64,000 nt of DNA from UMGS1696 sp964621165 (GCA_964621165.1 CAZULC010000001.1:1-64000), one strand, 5' to 3'. Shown: positions 1 to 9,335, numbered from the stretch's first letter. The notes: generated from the letters alone by a model not told the origin. Made by a program: numbers and translations.

Positions 1-310
1 TCATGCCGGGCATGGAAGCTCTTGCGCCGGAACGAACGGAAACGAGAAGCGGATTTTCCTTATCGCCGAACTTCTTGCCGTTGATTTCCTCCATTTTCGC
101 AACATATTCCATGATCTCAGCCATGATTTCGTCGTTGATTTTTCTTCCGTCCTCATAATACTGTGTGCAGGCTTCGGTTGTGATTGTGAAGCCCTGGGGA
201 ACGGGAAGTCCGATGTGAGTCATTTCAGCGAGGTTTGCGCCCTTGCCTCCGAGAAGCTCACGCATATCAGCGTTGCCTTCGGAAAACAGGTAAACATACT
301 TCTTTGACAT
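1..310 (-). CDS. ppdK: Pyruvate, phosphate dikinase, N-terminal part (cut by window edge)
   Basis: The first 103 residues of a pyruvate phosphate dikinase, which interconverts pyruvate, ATP and phosphate with PEP, AMP and pyrophosphate; many anaerobes use it in PPi-linked glycolysis. The start MSKKYVYLF is followed by GGKGANLAEM and by GLPVPQGFTITTEAC, the standard opening of the PEP/pyruvate-binding ATP-grasp domain, and by SVRSGARASMPGM just before the edge. A strong GGAGGT site lies about 9 bases before the ATG at 308-310. The rest of the gene (a full enzyme has about 870 residues) lies outside the window. Confidence 0.95.
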   Translation of the reverse strand, partial: MSKKYVYLFSEGNADMRELLGGKGANLAEMTHIGLPVPQGFTITTEACTQYYEDGRKINDEIMAEIMEYVAKMEEINGKKFGDKENPLLVSVRSGARASMPGM

Positions 311-472
311 ACTTAGATGTACCTCCGCAATAATATAATATATAAATTTTTGCCTTAATTATAGCGCGAAAAAACAATAGGTACTCGCGCACAGTACAAT
401 TATACCACAGTTTTCGCACTTTTGCACGTCATCCCGCAAAGGTTTACGAAAAATTCACTTTTTAGGTAAATT

Positions 473-1522
473 TTAACCAAGTTTGCCGGCTTCCCACACC
501 AACGCGTCAATTTCCTCCGTCGAAAGGAACGGATTCCACATAAGCCGCGCGAGAACGTATTCCGCACATGGATCGGCTCCGGCGCCCCGGAAAGATACGC
601 ACACGCCCTCAACTCCCCTGTCAGCGAAGAAACGGAAGTCGTCAGCCGCGGAATGAAAATCCACAACCGCACGCCGGTTCTCATCCATATCGACGACATA
701 CTCGACGCAGAGATGGGACGTGACTCCCGCCCAGCCTGAGACGTATTCCCGCAAAGCACCGCCGTCGGAGGTCAGCTTCACCCCTATGTTCCCCAGCGCC
801 GAAGTTTTCTCGGGCAGACTCACCTCAGCCGGATCAACGCAAAGCTCCACCACAGCCTCCGGGTAGTCATCCGCAAGAAACACACCCGCGTCGTTCATGA
901 ATTCTAAATAGTTGTCCCCGCTTCCCGCCGGACAGCCGACGTCGATGACGTTTTCCTCAGGGCTGTAGTCGAGCGCCCATTCGATTTCCTCCGCGGCGGC
1001 AATTGCGCTTCCGTCAAAGTCCACCCGAACAGTCTCGCGCAGGACGAAGTTCAAATGGTTCATCACTTCCCAGACGCTGGCTTCCCTTCTGAATCCACGG
1101 TAAGCAAAGGCGGGAGTATAGGAAAAGCCGCCGCCCTCATGCAGAACAAGCTTCGTGAAATTCACGCGTTCGTCGCACTCCGGATAAAACCGCCATCCCG
1201 CGTACTTTCTGAGGAACTCGAGGACCCCGTTTGTCTCGCCTTCAACCGAATCCGCGCGGATCAGAATGTTGCCGAGTGCAAACTTGATTGTGAATCCGCT
1301 CCGCTCAAGCCCCGAAAACTTCAGCCGCCGGTTCGAGCTGGAGTTTGACACCCCCACACGGATTTCATGCCGCCCCTGGACGCTCTCCTCTTCCACCATG
1401 ATATCCGGATGCAAGCCGTCATCAGTGAGATACTCCGCCAGAATTTTCGCCGCCTCGTAGGATTTACCTGCAACCACCACAAATTCCCAGAGCGGCGTTT
1501 CTTCGTAATATATATTATTCAT
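473..1522 (-). CDS. DUF4838 / alpha-glucuronidase N-domain-like protein
   Basis: A 349-residue cytoplasmic-looking protein with no signal peptide. Residues about 15-115 read like the N-terminal domain seen in DUF4838 and GH67-type proteins: an AAKILAEYL helix, a VGVSNSS strand, then a segment ending in GVLEFLRKYAGWRFYPE, the usual close of that fold. The C-terminus (YVLARLMWNPFLSTEEIDAL) matches the end of DUF4838 proteins, which normally are over 600 residues, so this is a short form lacking most of the TIM-barrel region. It is the last gene of a minus-strand run, 31 bases after an AAA ATPase gene. Substrate and activity are unknown; the family assignment is from recalled motifs and is moderate. 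Confidence 0.6.
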   Translation of the reverse strand: MNNIYYEETPLWEFVVVAGKSYEAAKILAEYLTDDGLHPDIMVEEESVQGRHEIRVGVSNSSSNRRLKFSGLERSGFTIKFALGNILIRADSVEGETNGVLEFLRKYAGWRFYPECDERVNFTKLVLHEGGGFSYTPAFAYRGFRREASVWEVMNHLNFVLRETVRVDFDGSAIAAAEEIEWALDYSPEENVIDVGCPAGSGDNYLEFMNDAGVFLADDYPEAVVELCVDPAEVSLPEKTSALGNIGVKLTSDGGALREYVSGWAGVTSHLCVEYVVDMDENRRAVVDFHSAADDFRFFADRGVEGVCVSFRGAGADPCAEYVLARLMWNPFLSTEEIDALVWEAGKLG

Positions 1523-1553
1523 CTATATGTACCGTCCGTGTTGAATATAGTCG

Positions 1554-2501
1554 TCAGTCCTCAAACTCATCCGCGTGTTCCCTGAAGAAATCGTAGTACA
1601 CCCTCACGCACTCAAGTTCTTCCCACTTCCTTGTTACCACGGGGTTTTCGTCCAGATTGTAAATCCGCGCGTGCCTCAGGGACATTACAAACGGCGAGTG
1701 AGTGGATATGATGAACTGGCACCCATAGCTCTGTGCGCTGTCCTCGAGAAAATATTTTAACTCCAGCTGCTTCGACGGGGACAGGCTGTTCTCCGGCTCA
1801 TCCAGCAGGTACAGGGCGTTCTCACTGATGGAGTTGACGAAAAACGCCAGTGCCGACTCGCCGTTTGACTGCTCCGGAACGTTCTTGATGAGGTGCTGCG
1901 ACAGGTACCTTGACTGACTGTTCCGCTTGGTCTTTGTGCTCTTGGTGTTGAGCCAGCGGTCGTAGTCGTCAAGGCTGTGGAGATTCACGTCTCCGTTTTC
2001 CCGCTCGTAAATGTACTCCTTTATCATCTCCGCCCGAACCTCGTCAATGCCCTGATTCAGCCGCCGCTTGCTTATCATGCTGTTGAACACGTCGTCGCTG
2101 GTGATGATCCGGCTTCCCGCAGGAATTTCATCCGAACGCTGGAGCAAATTGCGGTAGTCGCCCGCGTCGGAGCAGGTTTCGCTTTGGCACAGCTTGAGGT
2201 AGTCCTCGAAAAAGTCGCTCCTGTTGTACTCCACACCCCGCTCAAGCCTTAACTTGTCCGCGATAAGGTTGAGGATTGTACTCTTCCCGCTTCCATTTCC
2301 GCCGCAGAATATCGTGATTTCGGAAAAATCAAACCGGGGAACGTCCTGCCCGTAGAAAACGTCAAAGGGGTACTTTGTTGTGTAAACCCAGCGCTTATTC
2401 TTCCGTATAACGTCCGGGTCGGGATTTATCAACGGATTTTCGTTAAAGTACAACTCCTCCCGCGCGTCCGTAGGCAGAGCAAAGCTCTTGAGGTAAATCA
2501 T
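1554..2501 (-). CDS. AAA family ATPase (ABC/SMC-like, COG3910 type)
   Basis: A 315-residue single-domain ATPase. It has a Walker A (GGNGSGKST, about residue 87), a late Walker B (LYLLDEPENSLSP, about 235) and a histidine switch (ISTHSPFVMSL), the layout of small SMC/ABC-like 'predicted ATPases'. There are no membrane segments and no nuclease domain. It lies between the iron-type ABC importer and the DUF4838-like gene on the same strand, 41 bases after the former. Relatives are found both as housekeeping ATPases of unknown role and as parts of defence modules; no effector partner is visible here, so no function is assigned. Confidence 0.8.
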   Translation of the reverse strand: MIYLKSFALPTDAREELYFNENPLINPDPDVIRKNKRWVYTTKYPFDVFYGQDVPRFDFSEITIFCGGNGSGKSTILNLIADKLRLERGVEYNRSDFFEDYLKLCQSETCSDAGDYRNLLQRSDEIPAGSRIITSDDVFNSMISKRRLNQGIDEVRAEMIKEYIYERENGDVNLHSLDDYDRWLNTKSTKTKRNSQSRYLSQHLIKNVPEQSNGESALAFFVNSISENALYLLDEPENSLSPSKQLELKYFLEDSAQSYGCQFIISTHSPFVMSLRHARIYNLDENPVVTRKWEELECVRVYYDFFREHADEFED

Positions 2502-2542
2502 AAAATATCTCCATTATATAATCATAGTGCCGCGGAAATTGT

Positions 2543-3316
2543 TCATAACCGCCTGTAGTAATACACCCGCTCACCTTCAGCTTCAGTCAGGCCGACGCTC
2601 ACGCCGAACACCGCCTCAATCACGCCCGACCGCCGCAGCTCCTCAGGCTCCATGCAGGCACGAACCACACCGCCGTCGAGCAGTGCAATTCTGTCAGCTA
2701 AATTCATGGCGAAGAGCAGGTCATGCACCACCACCAGCGCGGCTTTTCCTTCCTTTTTCAGCTCAGCTACCGTGTCGGCAAACCGTACCTGCTCGCCTAT
2801 ATCGAGGTTGGATGTCGGCTCGTCCATCAGCACCACCGGGGAAGCTTGCGCCAGAGCCATTGCAATATACACTTTCTGCCGCTCGCCGCCGGACAATTCT
2901 CCCATCCTCTTGTAACGGTAGTCATATGCCCCCGTTTTTTTCAGGGCAGTCTCAGCCGCACGGAAGTCGTCGTCACCGTACCGTCGGGGGTATTTCAGGT
3001 AGGGAAAGCGACCGAACAGAGCCAGTTTCCCCGCAGTCACGTCTGGTACGGCTTTCGTCTGGGGGATATACGCCACCCTCTTCGCCCTCTCCGCGTCGGA
3101 TATTTCGAGGGAGTCCGCGCCGCAGATTGTTATCTTACCGGAATACAATGGAACCGAGGACAGAATCGTCTTAAAAAGCGTACTCTTCCCGCTTCCGTTC
3201 TTTCCCGCCAGAACCACGCACTCCCCACGATTCAGGCTTAAATCCACGCCGCGCAGGACTTCAAATCCACTGTACCCCGAGAACACACTGCACATCTCAA
3301 GCAGGTTATCCGTCAT
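2543..3316 (-). CDS. Iron-chelate/cobalamin-type ABC importer, ATP-binding protein
   Basis: A 257-residue ATPase of the FecE/FepC/BtuD family that powers uptake of siderophores, heme or corrinoids. Walker A is AGKNGSGKST, the Q-loop is YIPQTK, the signature is LSGGERQKV and Walker B is VVLMDEPTSNLD, followed by the H-loop VVHD. Its start overlaps the end of the permease gene by 11 bases, so the two are translationally coupled. It forms a full importer with the next two genes upstream. The exact ligand cannot be read from this subunit. Confidence 0.93.
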   Translation of the reverse strand: MTDNLLEMCSVFSGYSGFEVLRGVDLSLNRGECVVLAGKNGSGKSTLFKTILSSVPLYSGKITICGADSLEISDAERAKRVAYIPQTKAVPDVTAGKLALFGRFPYLKYPRRYGDDDFRAAETALKKTGAYDYRYKRMGELSGGERQKVYIAMALAQASPVVLMDEPTSNLDIGEQVRFADTVAELKKEGKAALVVVHDLLFAMNLADRIALLDGGVVRACMEPEELRRSGVIEAVFGVSVGLTEAEGERVYYYRRL

Positions 3317-4358
3317 AGGCGTCTCCTTTGTACTTCACAAGCAGCACCACAAACAATGGTCCGCCCACGACCGACATTATGATTCCCACCGGCAGCTCGT
3401 GAGGGAGGAACAGGGTACGGGCCGCAGTGTCGCACAGACAGACGAACGCACCTCCGAACAGCAGACACAACGGAATCAGCCGTCGTGAACCGCTTCCCGC
3501 GATTTTTCTCACGAAATGGGGTACAATCAGGCCTACAAACCCAAGCAGTCCGGCATAGCTCACGGCAGACGAGGCAAGACATGCGGCAATCACGAGGAAA
3601 ACCACGCGCCACATCCCGCTTCTCAGTCCGATTCCACGGGAGAGTTCGTCTCCGAGGGACAGCGCGTCAAGCTCACTGAACAGGGTGAACAGTACCGTGA
3701 GGGATACAATAATCATCACAGCCGCCGGAACTAGTCTGCCGTAGGAAACCGACGAAAATCCTCCCACACGAAAGTCCGCCGAGGTGAGAGCGGTGTTGTC
3801 GTCAAGTACGCCCAAAGCCTCGGAAAAAGCCCCGAACACGCTTCCGAGAGCCGCACCGCAGAGAATCACCGTGGACTTGGACCCGCCGGATTTTTTCGCA
3901 ATCAGCGCAACCGCACCTGCCGCAATCATGCTTCCCGCAAACGCTCCAAATGACGCGCACCATCCGGAGGTGAATCCGATAGTCGAAGCCAGAGCCACGC
4001 CCAGACCCGCGCCGGAATTGACTCCGATTATACCCGGGGACGCGAGACTGTTTGAGAGAATATTTTGAAGCACCGCTCCCGATACAGCCAAAGCAGCTCC
4101 GGCGAGAATGCTTCCGACAGTGCGGGGGAGTCTGACGTACCAGAATATGCTCGATACAACCCGTGACCCGCCTCCTGAAGCCGCCTGAATCAGCTGGAAC
4201 GGGGACAGGACCACGCTTCCGAGGGTCAGACTTAGGTACGCCGCCAGCACGAACACAGCTCCGGCAGAGGCAAAAATCCACTTTATCCTGCCCGTCTTCC
4301 CGCCGTCAAAGTCCGCCCTGACCATATCTGCGGCAGTCTGCGTTTTCCTATTCCTCAC
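3306..4358 (-). CDS. FecCD-family ABC permease
   Basis: A 350-residue polytopic permease of the FecCD/BtuC family, the membrane channel of iron-siderophore, heme or cobalamin importers. The typical landmarks are present: VRLPRTVGSILAGAALAVSG near residue 78, a conserved NSLASPGIIGVNSGAGLG segment, and the C-terminal LLGFVGLIVPHFVRKIAG that contacts the ATPase. The first 28 residues are a polar cytoplasmic leader before the first membrane helix. Only one permease gene is present, so the channel should be a homodimer. It overlaps both the binding-protein gene and the ATPase gene by 11 bases. Confidence 0.94.
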   Translation of the reverse strand: MRNRKTQTAADMVRADFDGGKTGRIKWIFASAGAVFVLAAYLSLTLGSVVLSPFQLIQAASGGGSRVVSSIFWYVRLPRTVGSILAGAALAVSGAVLQNILSNSLASPGIIGVNSGAGLGVALASTIGFTSGWCASFGAFAGSMIAAGAVALIAKKSGGSKSTVILCGAALGSVFGAFSEALGVLDDNTALTSADFRVGGFSSVSYGRLVPAAVMIIVSLTVLFTLFSELDALSLGDELSRGIGLRSGMWRVVFLVIAACLASSAVSYAGLLGFVGLIVPHFVRKIAGSGSRRLIPLCLLFGGAFVCLCDTAARTLFLPHELPVGIIMSVVGGPLFVVLLVKYKGDAYDG

Positions 4359-5322
4359 CGTAGAGGATTCCTTCCAGTTTTTCGTAGGCCTCAGCCCAAT
4401 GGGAGTTTGGCTTGAGCTGGTACAGCCGCTTTTCCATGACGTAAACCCGTCCTTCCTTCACCGCGTCAAGCTCCCGCCAAAGGGGATTTTCGTCAAACAG
4501 AGCGTCAATGGCGGCCTGCGTTCCCTCTCTGTCATCGCCGGTTTCCGTGAAGAAAATCATGTCGGGATTTTCAATTGCTATGCTCTCCACGCTCAGGTTC
4601 TCGAGGAGGCTTTCGTCGTCGTCTGCTATGTTCACGCACCCGAAGTCCGAGAGCATCTGCCCCAGCACCGTGGAGCCTGAGTCCTTCGCACGTATGCTTG
4701 AAGCCGACGCCCGCATGGTCAGCACGGTTTTATGCTCACTCTCGTCCCTGTGGGAGTCCAAAATTTCGGCAATCTTCACTTTCAGTTCTTCCCCGTGTTT
4801 TTCGTACAGTTCGGGAGTCCCGTTTATGTCGGTGCAGATTTTTAACAGTCTTAAATAATCCTCAAATCCCTGCACGTCAAAGTAAGCCACGGGAATGCCT
4901 GCGCCGTTAAGGGCTTCTTCCATCTCAAGCTGGTCGGAGCGGTTGGAGCTGCCTATGACAAAATCCGGCTCGGAGGACAGAAGCAGTTCCAGATTCAGCG
5001 CGTTGATTTTTCCGAGGTTCACGGCGTTCTCGTCAAGCGGCAGGTCAAAGTCCTCCCACGCGTCGTCAGCCGAAGCGCACACCACGCCTCCGGACAGAAT
5101 CCAGATATCGGCATAGCTTCCGATTAAAGCCGCGGTTCGCTTGATTTCAGCTGGATTCACGGTGATTTCCCGCCCCATGTCGTCAGTGAAGCTGTATTCG
5201 GTGATGTTTTCCCCAGTTTGAATTTGATTTTCTTCCGGCTCCTTCACGTCAGATTTCCCGCAGGAGCAAAGACCTGCGAGAAGTGCCGCCGCGAGAAGCA
5301 GTGATATAATGTTTTTCTTCAT
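4348..5322 (-). CDS. Periplasmic-binding lipoprotein of iron/cobalamin ABC importer
   Basis: A 324-residue lipoprotein: a short signal peptide ends in the lipobox LAGLCSC at residues about 15-21. The mature part has the helical-backbone (TroA/BtuF, class III) fold signature: FTDDMGREITVNPAEIKRTAAL, then LNLELLLSSEPDFVIGSS, and the C-terminal LWRELDAVKEGRVYVM. It captures the ligand at the membrane surface and hands it to the FecCD permease. The start lies 10 bases after the redox fusion gene, in one operon. That coupling hints that the cargo is a cofactor (heme, siderophore iron or corrinoid) used by the neighbouring siroheme/Fe-S enzyme, but this is inference. Confidence 0.9.
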   Translation of the reverse strand: MKKNIISLLLAAALLAGLCSCGKSDVKEPEENQIQTGENITEYSFTDDMGREITVNPAEIKRTAALIGSYADIWILSGGVVCASADDAWEDFDLPLDENAVNLGKINALNLELLLSSEPDFVIGSSNRSDQLEMEEALNGAGIPVAYFDVQGFEDYLRLLKICTDINGTPELYEKHGEELKVKIAEILDSHRDESEHKTVLTMRASASSIRAKDSGSTVLGQMLSDFGCVNIADDDESLLENLSVESIAIENPDMIFFTETGDDREGTQAAIDALFDENPLWRELDAVKEGRVYVMEKRLYQLKPNSHWAEAYEKLEGILYGEE

Positions 5323-5332
5323 TTGAATCCCC

Positions 5333-7909
5333 TCAGCAGGTCGCGCCGCCCTTGACGTTCTTCTTCAGGATTTCTTCCTTGTTGACTTCACCGGTTGTCA
5401 GCTTTTCTTCAACGTAATCGAGTCCCAGACGTGCGATGGTGTCGGCAAATCTCTCGCCGGTTATACCCTCGTCACGGAACAGCAGAATCGCGCGCTCAAC
5501 CACGTCCATTACCTCCTCTTCCGAGGTGAATATCTTTGACAGAGACTGGCCCGTCGCAACCTTCTTGCCCCACCGACCGCCGACATAGACCTTGTATCCG
5601 TTCACATATTCCTCGGTCACGCCGAAAGGACACTTGCCGCGACATCTGCCGCATCCGTTGCACTCACCCGGGTCAACCCGCAAAACTCCGTCCTCAACCT
5701 TCGCAATCTTGATCGGGCAGGACGACTCAACCTGACACTTCCGGCATCCCCTGCACTTGGAGAAGTCGAACACCGGCACAAGCTGACCGATGATTCCAAG
5801 GTCGTTGAGGTTCGGCTTCACGCAGTTGTTGGGGCATCCGCCGACGGCAATCTTGAACTTGTGGGGAAGAGTAACCGAATGATAACCTTCGTAGAATCTT
5901 TCGTGGAGCTTGTTGCTCAAGTCGAAGGTGTCGATCAAGCCGTACTGGCAGGTCGTACCTTTGCAGGAAACCACAGGACGCACAAGGGATCCCGTTCCGC
6001 CGGTCTCAAGTCCGTGGTTATTTAAAAATTCGATAAGCTCGTCTATGTTTCCGTAGGGCACTCCCTGAATTTCCATTGTGAGCCGTGTGGTCATTGTCAC
6101 CTCGCCCGAGCCGTATCTGTCAGCGGCTTCAGCCACAGCGCGGTGTTCTTCCGTTGTAATCTTGCCGTTTCGAGTTATGACGCGGACGTTGAACACGTCT
6201 CCATATCGCTTATCCATGAGGCATCCCAGTCCCTTGACACGCTTGACCTCCTCTGGTGGAAGCTTGCCGCCCTCAGGCTGTTTTTTCTTTATAACATTGA
6301 AGGCAGCTCCGCCCTCGAGGACACGGGTGTTTTCGTAGCCCATTGCCCTCAGCTTGTTCTGCAAAAGATACCCTCTCTTTCCCCTTGCGCAGACCAGAAG
6401 CAGCTTTTCTTCCTTTTCATATTTTCCAATAACCGACTCAGGCTTTGTCACGTCAACCCATTCGGCTCCGGTTCCAACGAGGGTGGGTGCCGGATGAGCG
6501 TCAATGAGCTTATATCCCTCAGCCGCGCCGGATGCATATTCCGCTGGAGTGAAGGAAATCAAATTACCGCTGATTTTGTTCATAAGCACCGTGCAGGCTG
6601 TCGCAAGAGGATGAATTGCGGTGGAAAACGGGGGTGCGTAGGAGAAATCCATCGAGACATAGTCCGAGACCTTAGCACCAAGGGAAACGCCGACCACCGC
6701 GCTGTCCGCAACCTTGTCCACAGCCGCCGAACCCACAGCCTGAATGCCGAGGAGCCTCAGACTGCGCCTGTCCGCGATAACCTTGATCACCAATGGGCTT
6801 GAGTCCGCCATGTAGTGGGGCTTGTCGTCAACTACAACTGTGGCGGAAACTGCGTCAAATCCGGCGGCATCAGCTTCGTCAAAGCCCAGACCGGTTCTGG
6901 AAGCGCAGAGTGTGTCGCTCAGCTTCACCACACCAGTGCCGAGGCATCCGGGGTAAACGGACTCAGCCCCGCTGACGTTGTGCGCAAGAATCCGTCCGGT
7001 TATGTTGGCAGTGGATCCCATAGCTGACCATTGACGAAGCCCGCTGATCCGGTTTTTCACTACAGCACAGTCACCGGCGGCGTAAATATCCGGCACATTG
7101 GTCCTCATCTGCCCGTCGACTACCACAAGACCCCGCTCAAGCTCCACACCAGAGCCATTAAGGAATGCGGTGGACGGACGAATGCCAATCGCAAGAACCA
7201 CAATGTCCGCTTCGATTGTTCCGGCGCTTGTGGAAACCGAACCGACTCTGACTCCGCTTCCGTTTCCGTTGATTCCGAGAAGAGCGGTGTTCACAAGGAT
7301 CCTCTCGCCCCCTGCAATAAGCTTCCGTCTGATGTAGTCCGCCATGTCGGAGTCGTATACCTTTGGCATAATCTGCGCCGCCATGTCGATTACCGTGACG
7401 GAAAGTCCGCGCTTTTTCAGGTTTTCCGCAGCTTCAAGTCCAATGAATCCGCCGCCCACGATTACCGCGCGTCTCGCACCGTTTGCGTCTGCATAATCCC
7501 GTATTCCGACAGCGTCGTCAGGGGTCCGGACGGTGAACACTCCCTCAAGTCCAACGCCGTCAACCTTCGGCACAATCGGTTCAGCTCCCGTAGCGACAAC
7601 AAGGCTGTCGTATGGGATTTTCTCCCCGTCCGCCGTCGTGATGGCCTTTTCCGCCGGATTCACGGAGACAATTTCCGTCTTCACCCGAACCTCAACTCCG
7701 GTCAGTGCGGAGAACTTCTCCGGTGTGTTCACAATCAGCTCATCCCTTGACTCAATCTCACCGCCTATGTAATACGGAAGCCCGCAGCCCGCGTAGGATA
7801 TGTTCTCTCCGCTGGTGCAGATTAGGACCTCGTTTTCCGGTGACAGCCGTTTCAGCTTCGCAGCCACTTTTGTTCCGGCGGCAACTCCGCCAATGATTAC
7901 AGTTCTCAT
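5333..7909 (-). CDS. Fusion: CoA-disulfide-reductase-like flavoprotein, rhodanese, siroheme reductase, ferredoxin
   Basis: An 858-residue protein with four modules. Residues 1-450 are an FAD/NAD(P)H oxidoreductase of the CoA-disulfide reductase class (GGVAAGTKVAAKLKR; redox Cys42 in SYAGCGLPYY; a second Rossmann motif VIVGGGFIGLEAAENL). Around 470-545 is a rhodanese domain with active loop CARGKR near residue 505. From about 560 comes a sulfite/nitrite reductase half with CKGTTC near 648 and CPNNC near 693, the cysteines expected to hold siroheme and a 4Fe-4S cluster. Between about 710 and 765 are two ferredoxin motifs (CRGCRKC, CNGCGRC). A plausible flow is NAD(P)H to FAD, through Fe-S clusters, to sulfite, nitrite or a sulfane-sulfur substrate. 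It opens an operon with the iron-type importer. Domain calls are firm; the substrate is unknown. Confidence 0.88.
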   Translation of the reverse strand: MRTVIIGGVAAGTKVAAKLKRLSPENEVLICTSGENISYAGCGLPYYIGGEIESRDELIVNTPEKFSALTGVEVRVKTEIVSVNPAEKAITTADGEKIPYDSLVVATGAEPIVPKVDGVGLEGVFTVRTPDDAVGIRDYADANGARRAVIVGGGFIGLEAAENLKKRGLSVTVIDMAAQIMPKVYDSDMADYIRRKLIAGGERILVNTALLGINGNGSGVRVGSVSTSAGTIEADIVVLAIGIRPSTAFLNGSGVELERGLVVVDGQMRTNVPDIYAAGDCAVVKNRISGLRQWSAMGSTANITGRILAHNVSGAESVYPGCLGTGVVKLSDTLCASRTGLGFDEADAAGFDAVSATVVVDDKPHYMADSSPLVIKVIADRRSLRLLGIQAVGSAAVDKVADSAVVGVSLGAKVSDYVSMDFSYAPPFSTAIHPLATACTVLMNKISGNLISFTPAEYASGAAEGYKLIDAHPAPTLVGTGAEWVDVTKPESVIGKYEKEEKLLLVCARGKRGYLLQNKLRAMGYENTRVLEGGAAFNVIKKKQPEGGKLPPEEVKRVKGLGCLMDKRYGDVFNVRVITRNGKITTEEHRAVAEAADRYGSGEVTMTTRLTMEIQGVPYGNIDELIEFLNNHGLETGGTGSLVRPVVSCKGTTCQYGLIDTFDLSNKLHERFYEGYHSVTLPHKFKIAVGGCPNNCVKPNLNDLGIIGQLVPVFDFSKCRGCRKCQVESSCPIKIAKVEDGVLRVDPGECNGCGRCRGKCPFGVTEEYVNGYKVYVGGRWGKKVATGQSLSKIFTSEEEVMDVVERAILLFRDEGITGERFADTIARLGLDYVEEKLTTGEVNKEEILKKNVKGGATC

Positions 7910-7964
7910 TTGATAATCCTTTCTCGGTTCAGTTTTTTCTATATGAATTTAAATCTATAGTCCA

Positions 7965-9335
7965 TTATCCGCGTCTGATGTACTTTTCTTCAAAGGCTTT
8001 GGCTTTCTTTTTCATCATACCGCACTCGTCAGGCCCGCAGTCGCCGCGGTAGTATTCCAGCATGATTTCCCCGTCGGCTTTTGCGATAATGTCGTGGAGC
8101 GGGAAGTAGTATTCCATCAGAAATGAAGCGTACTTCTGCAGTCTCATCTCGCCAACCAGCCGGTACTCCTTGGAAATTGTGTCCACCGCCACGCTCATTT
8201 TATTCTTCACCGCCGTGATTATATCCTCACGGGTGTTTGACTTGGCAAAGACAATCGTCGAGCAAATATCCTTGTCGCGGTTGTATTCAGTGGAGCCGTG
8301 GCTGTCCGTGGAGCCGACTATTGCGTGAACCCGTCCTTTGCGGTATTCGTCGTAGTAAAGCGCGGTCTGGAAGCCGTTCTGTTCGTAGTAATTCTCACCT
8401 CCGAGGACCTCGAAGGCGTCAAAGGGGTGGTTTTCCATCATGTAGCGGGTCAGAGGCTCGGGAATGTGGTACATGTTTGCGATCCAGTACGGGTGAGCGA
8501 AGACGCAAAGACCTCCGGCTTCACTGATTTTACGGTATACCCACACGGCAACGGCGTACCACGTCAGGTTCACGTCAGCCGGACAGCCCTTGATTTCGCT
8601 CTCGATTTTGCGGATTTCAGCCTCGTACTGCTCACGGGTAATCATCTCCGGCGCACATCCGTCAATGGAACGCTTGGTTTTGTCTTCCCCACAGTCGGCA
8701 TACTGAGCCGAGGTGGTAAGGAGTCCGTTTATTGAGAACGTGCCGCCGGCGTTGATGATGTGCATATCGGTAAGTGGCATGTGTACTTCCTCTCCTGGGA
8801 TGATGTTGAGGCTGACATCCGCGTTCCTGTAGTCGTCAATGGCCTCGAGAGAGGAATAATAACGTCCGTGGTCGGTAACAACAATGAAGTCGTACCCAAT
8901 GGCACGGTAGTTTGCGCAGACCGTACCCGGGTCCTCACGTCCGTCAGAGCGGCAGGTGTGCATGTGGAAGTCCCCGCGCAGGGGCAGAGTGGAAGCCAAG
9001 TCCTCATCCAGCGCATACACGGCACACTCACGGGTCAGGCAGTCGTATTCCCCGCCGTTTTTCCGGTAAATCCGAACCCTGTACTGTCCCTCGGTCTTCG
9101 CGGTGTAGGAGAAGCGCAGGTACCCGTCGTCCCCCGGCTCCAGCTCGTACTCGGTGCTGTTCCATTTGGTGAACTCATGTCCCGGATGCCCGCCGTCAAT
9201 GGAGTGAACGGTGATTTTGTACTCTCCTGCCGGAAACGCCCTCATGTCCGACAAAGGCCGGATTGTGATTTCGGTTTCCTCACCCGTCGGGAAAATCTTC
9301 GGGTAAATGTCGTAGTAGTAAAGAACCTTTCTCAT
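7965..9335 (-). CDS. CehA/McbA-like PHP-domain metallohydrolase
   Basis: A 456-residue protein with an N-terminal beta-rich domain (about 1-140) and a PHP-type metal-dependent hydrolase domain. The PHP metal motifs are clear: GDFHMHTCRSDG near residue 141 and IVVTDHGRYY near 170; FAHPYW and GSTDSHG supply later ligands. Such enzymes cleave phosphoester or other bonds; characterised CehA/McbA members act on carbamates, but most relatives are uncharacterised. No signal peptide is seen. It lies 55 bases upstream of the redox fusion gene on the same strand and may share its transcript. Confidence 0.85.
   Translation of the reverse strand: MRKVLYYYDIYPKIFPTGEETEITIRPLSDMRAFPAGEYKITVHSIDGGHPGHEFTKWNSTEYELEPGDDGYLRFSYTAKTEGQYRVRIYRKNGGEYDCLTRECAVYALDEDLASTLPLRGDFHMHTCRSDGREDPGTVCANYRAIGYDFIVVTDHGRYYSSLEAIDDYRNADVSLNIIPGEEVHMPLTDMHIINAGGTFSINGLLTTSAQYADCGEDKTKRSIDGCAPEMITREQYEAEIRKIESEIKGCPADVNLTWYAVAVWVYRKISEAGGLCVFAHPYWIANMYHIPEPLTRYMMENHPFDAFEVLGGENYYEQNGFQTALYYDEYRKGRVHAIVGSTDSHGSTEYNRDKDICSTIVFAKSNTREDIITAVKNKMSVAVDTISKEYRLVGEMRLQKYASFLMEYYFPLHDIIAKADGEIMLEYYRGDCGPDECGMMKKKAKAFEEKYIRRG

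Noticed and set aside
1554..2501. Defence-system ATPase (for example an OLD, Gabija or RloC type)
   Set aside because: No nuclease or other effector domain is fused or adjacent; the length fits a small general ATPase of unknown role.
6143..6802. 219-codon plus-strand frame inside the redox fusion gene
   Set aside because: It is an antisense shadow of the clear minus-strand coding region and lacks a ribosome site.
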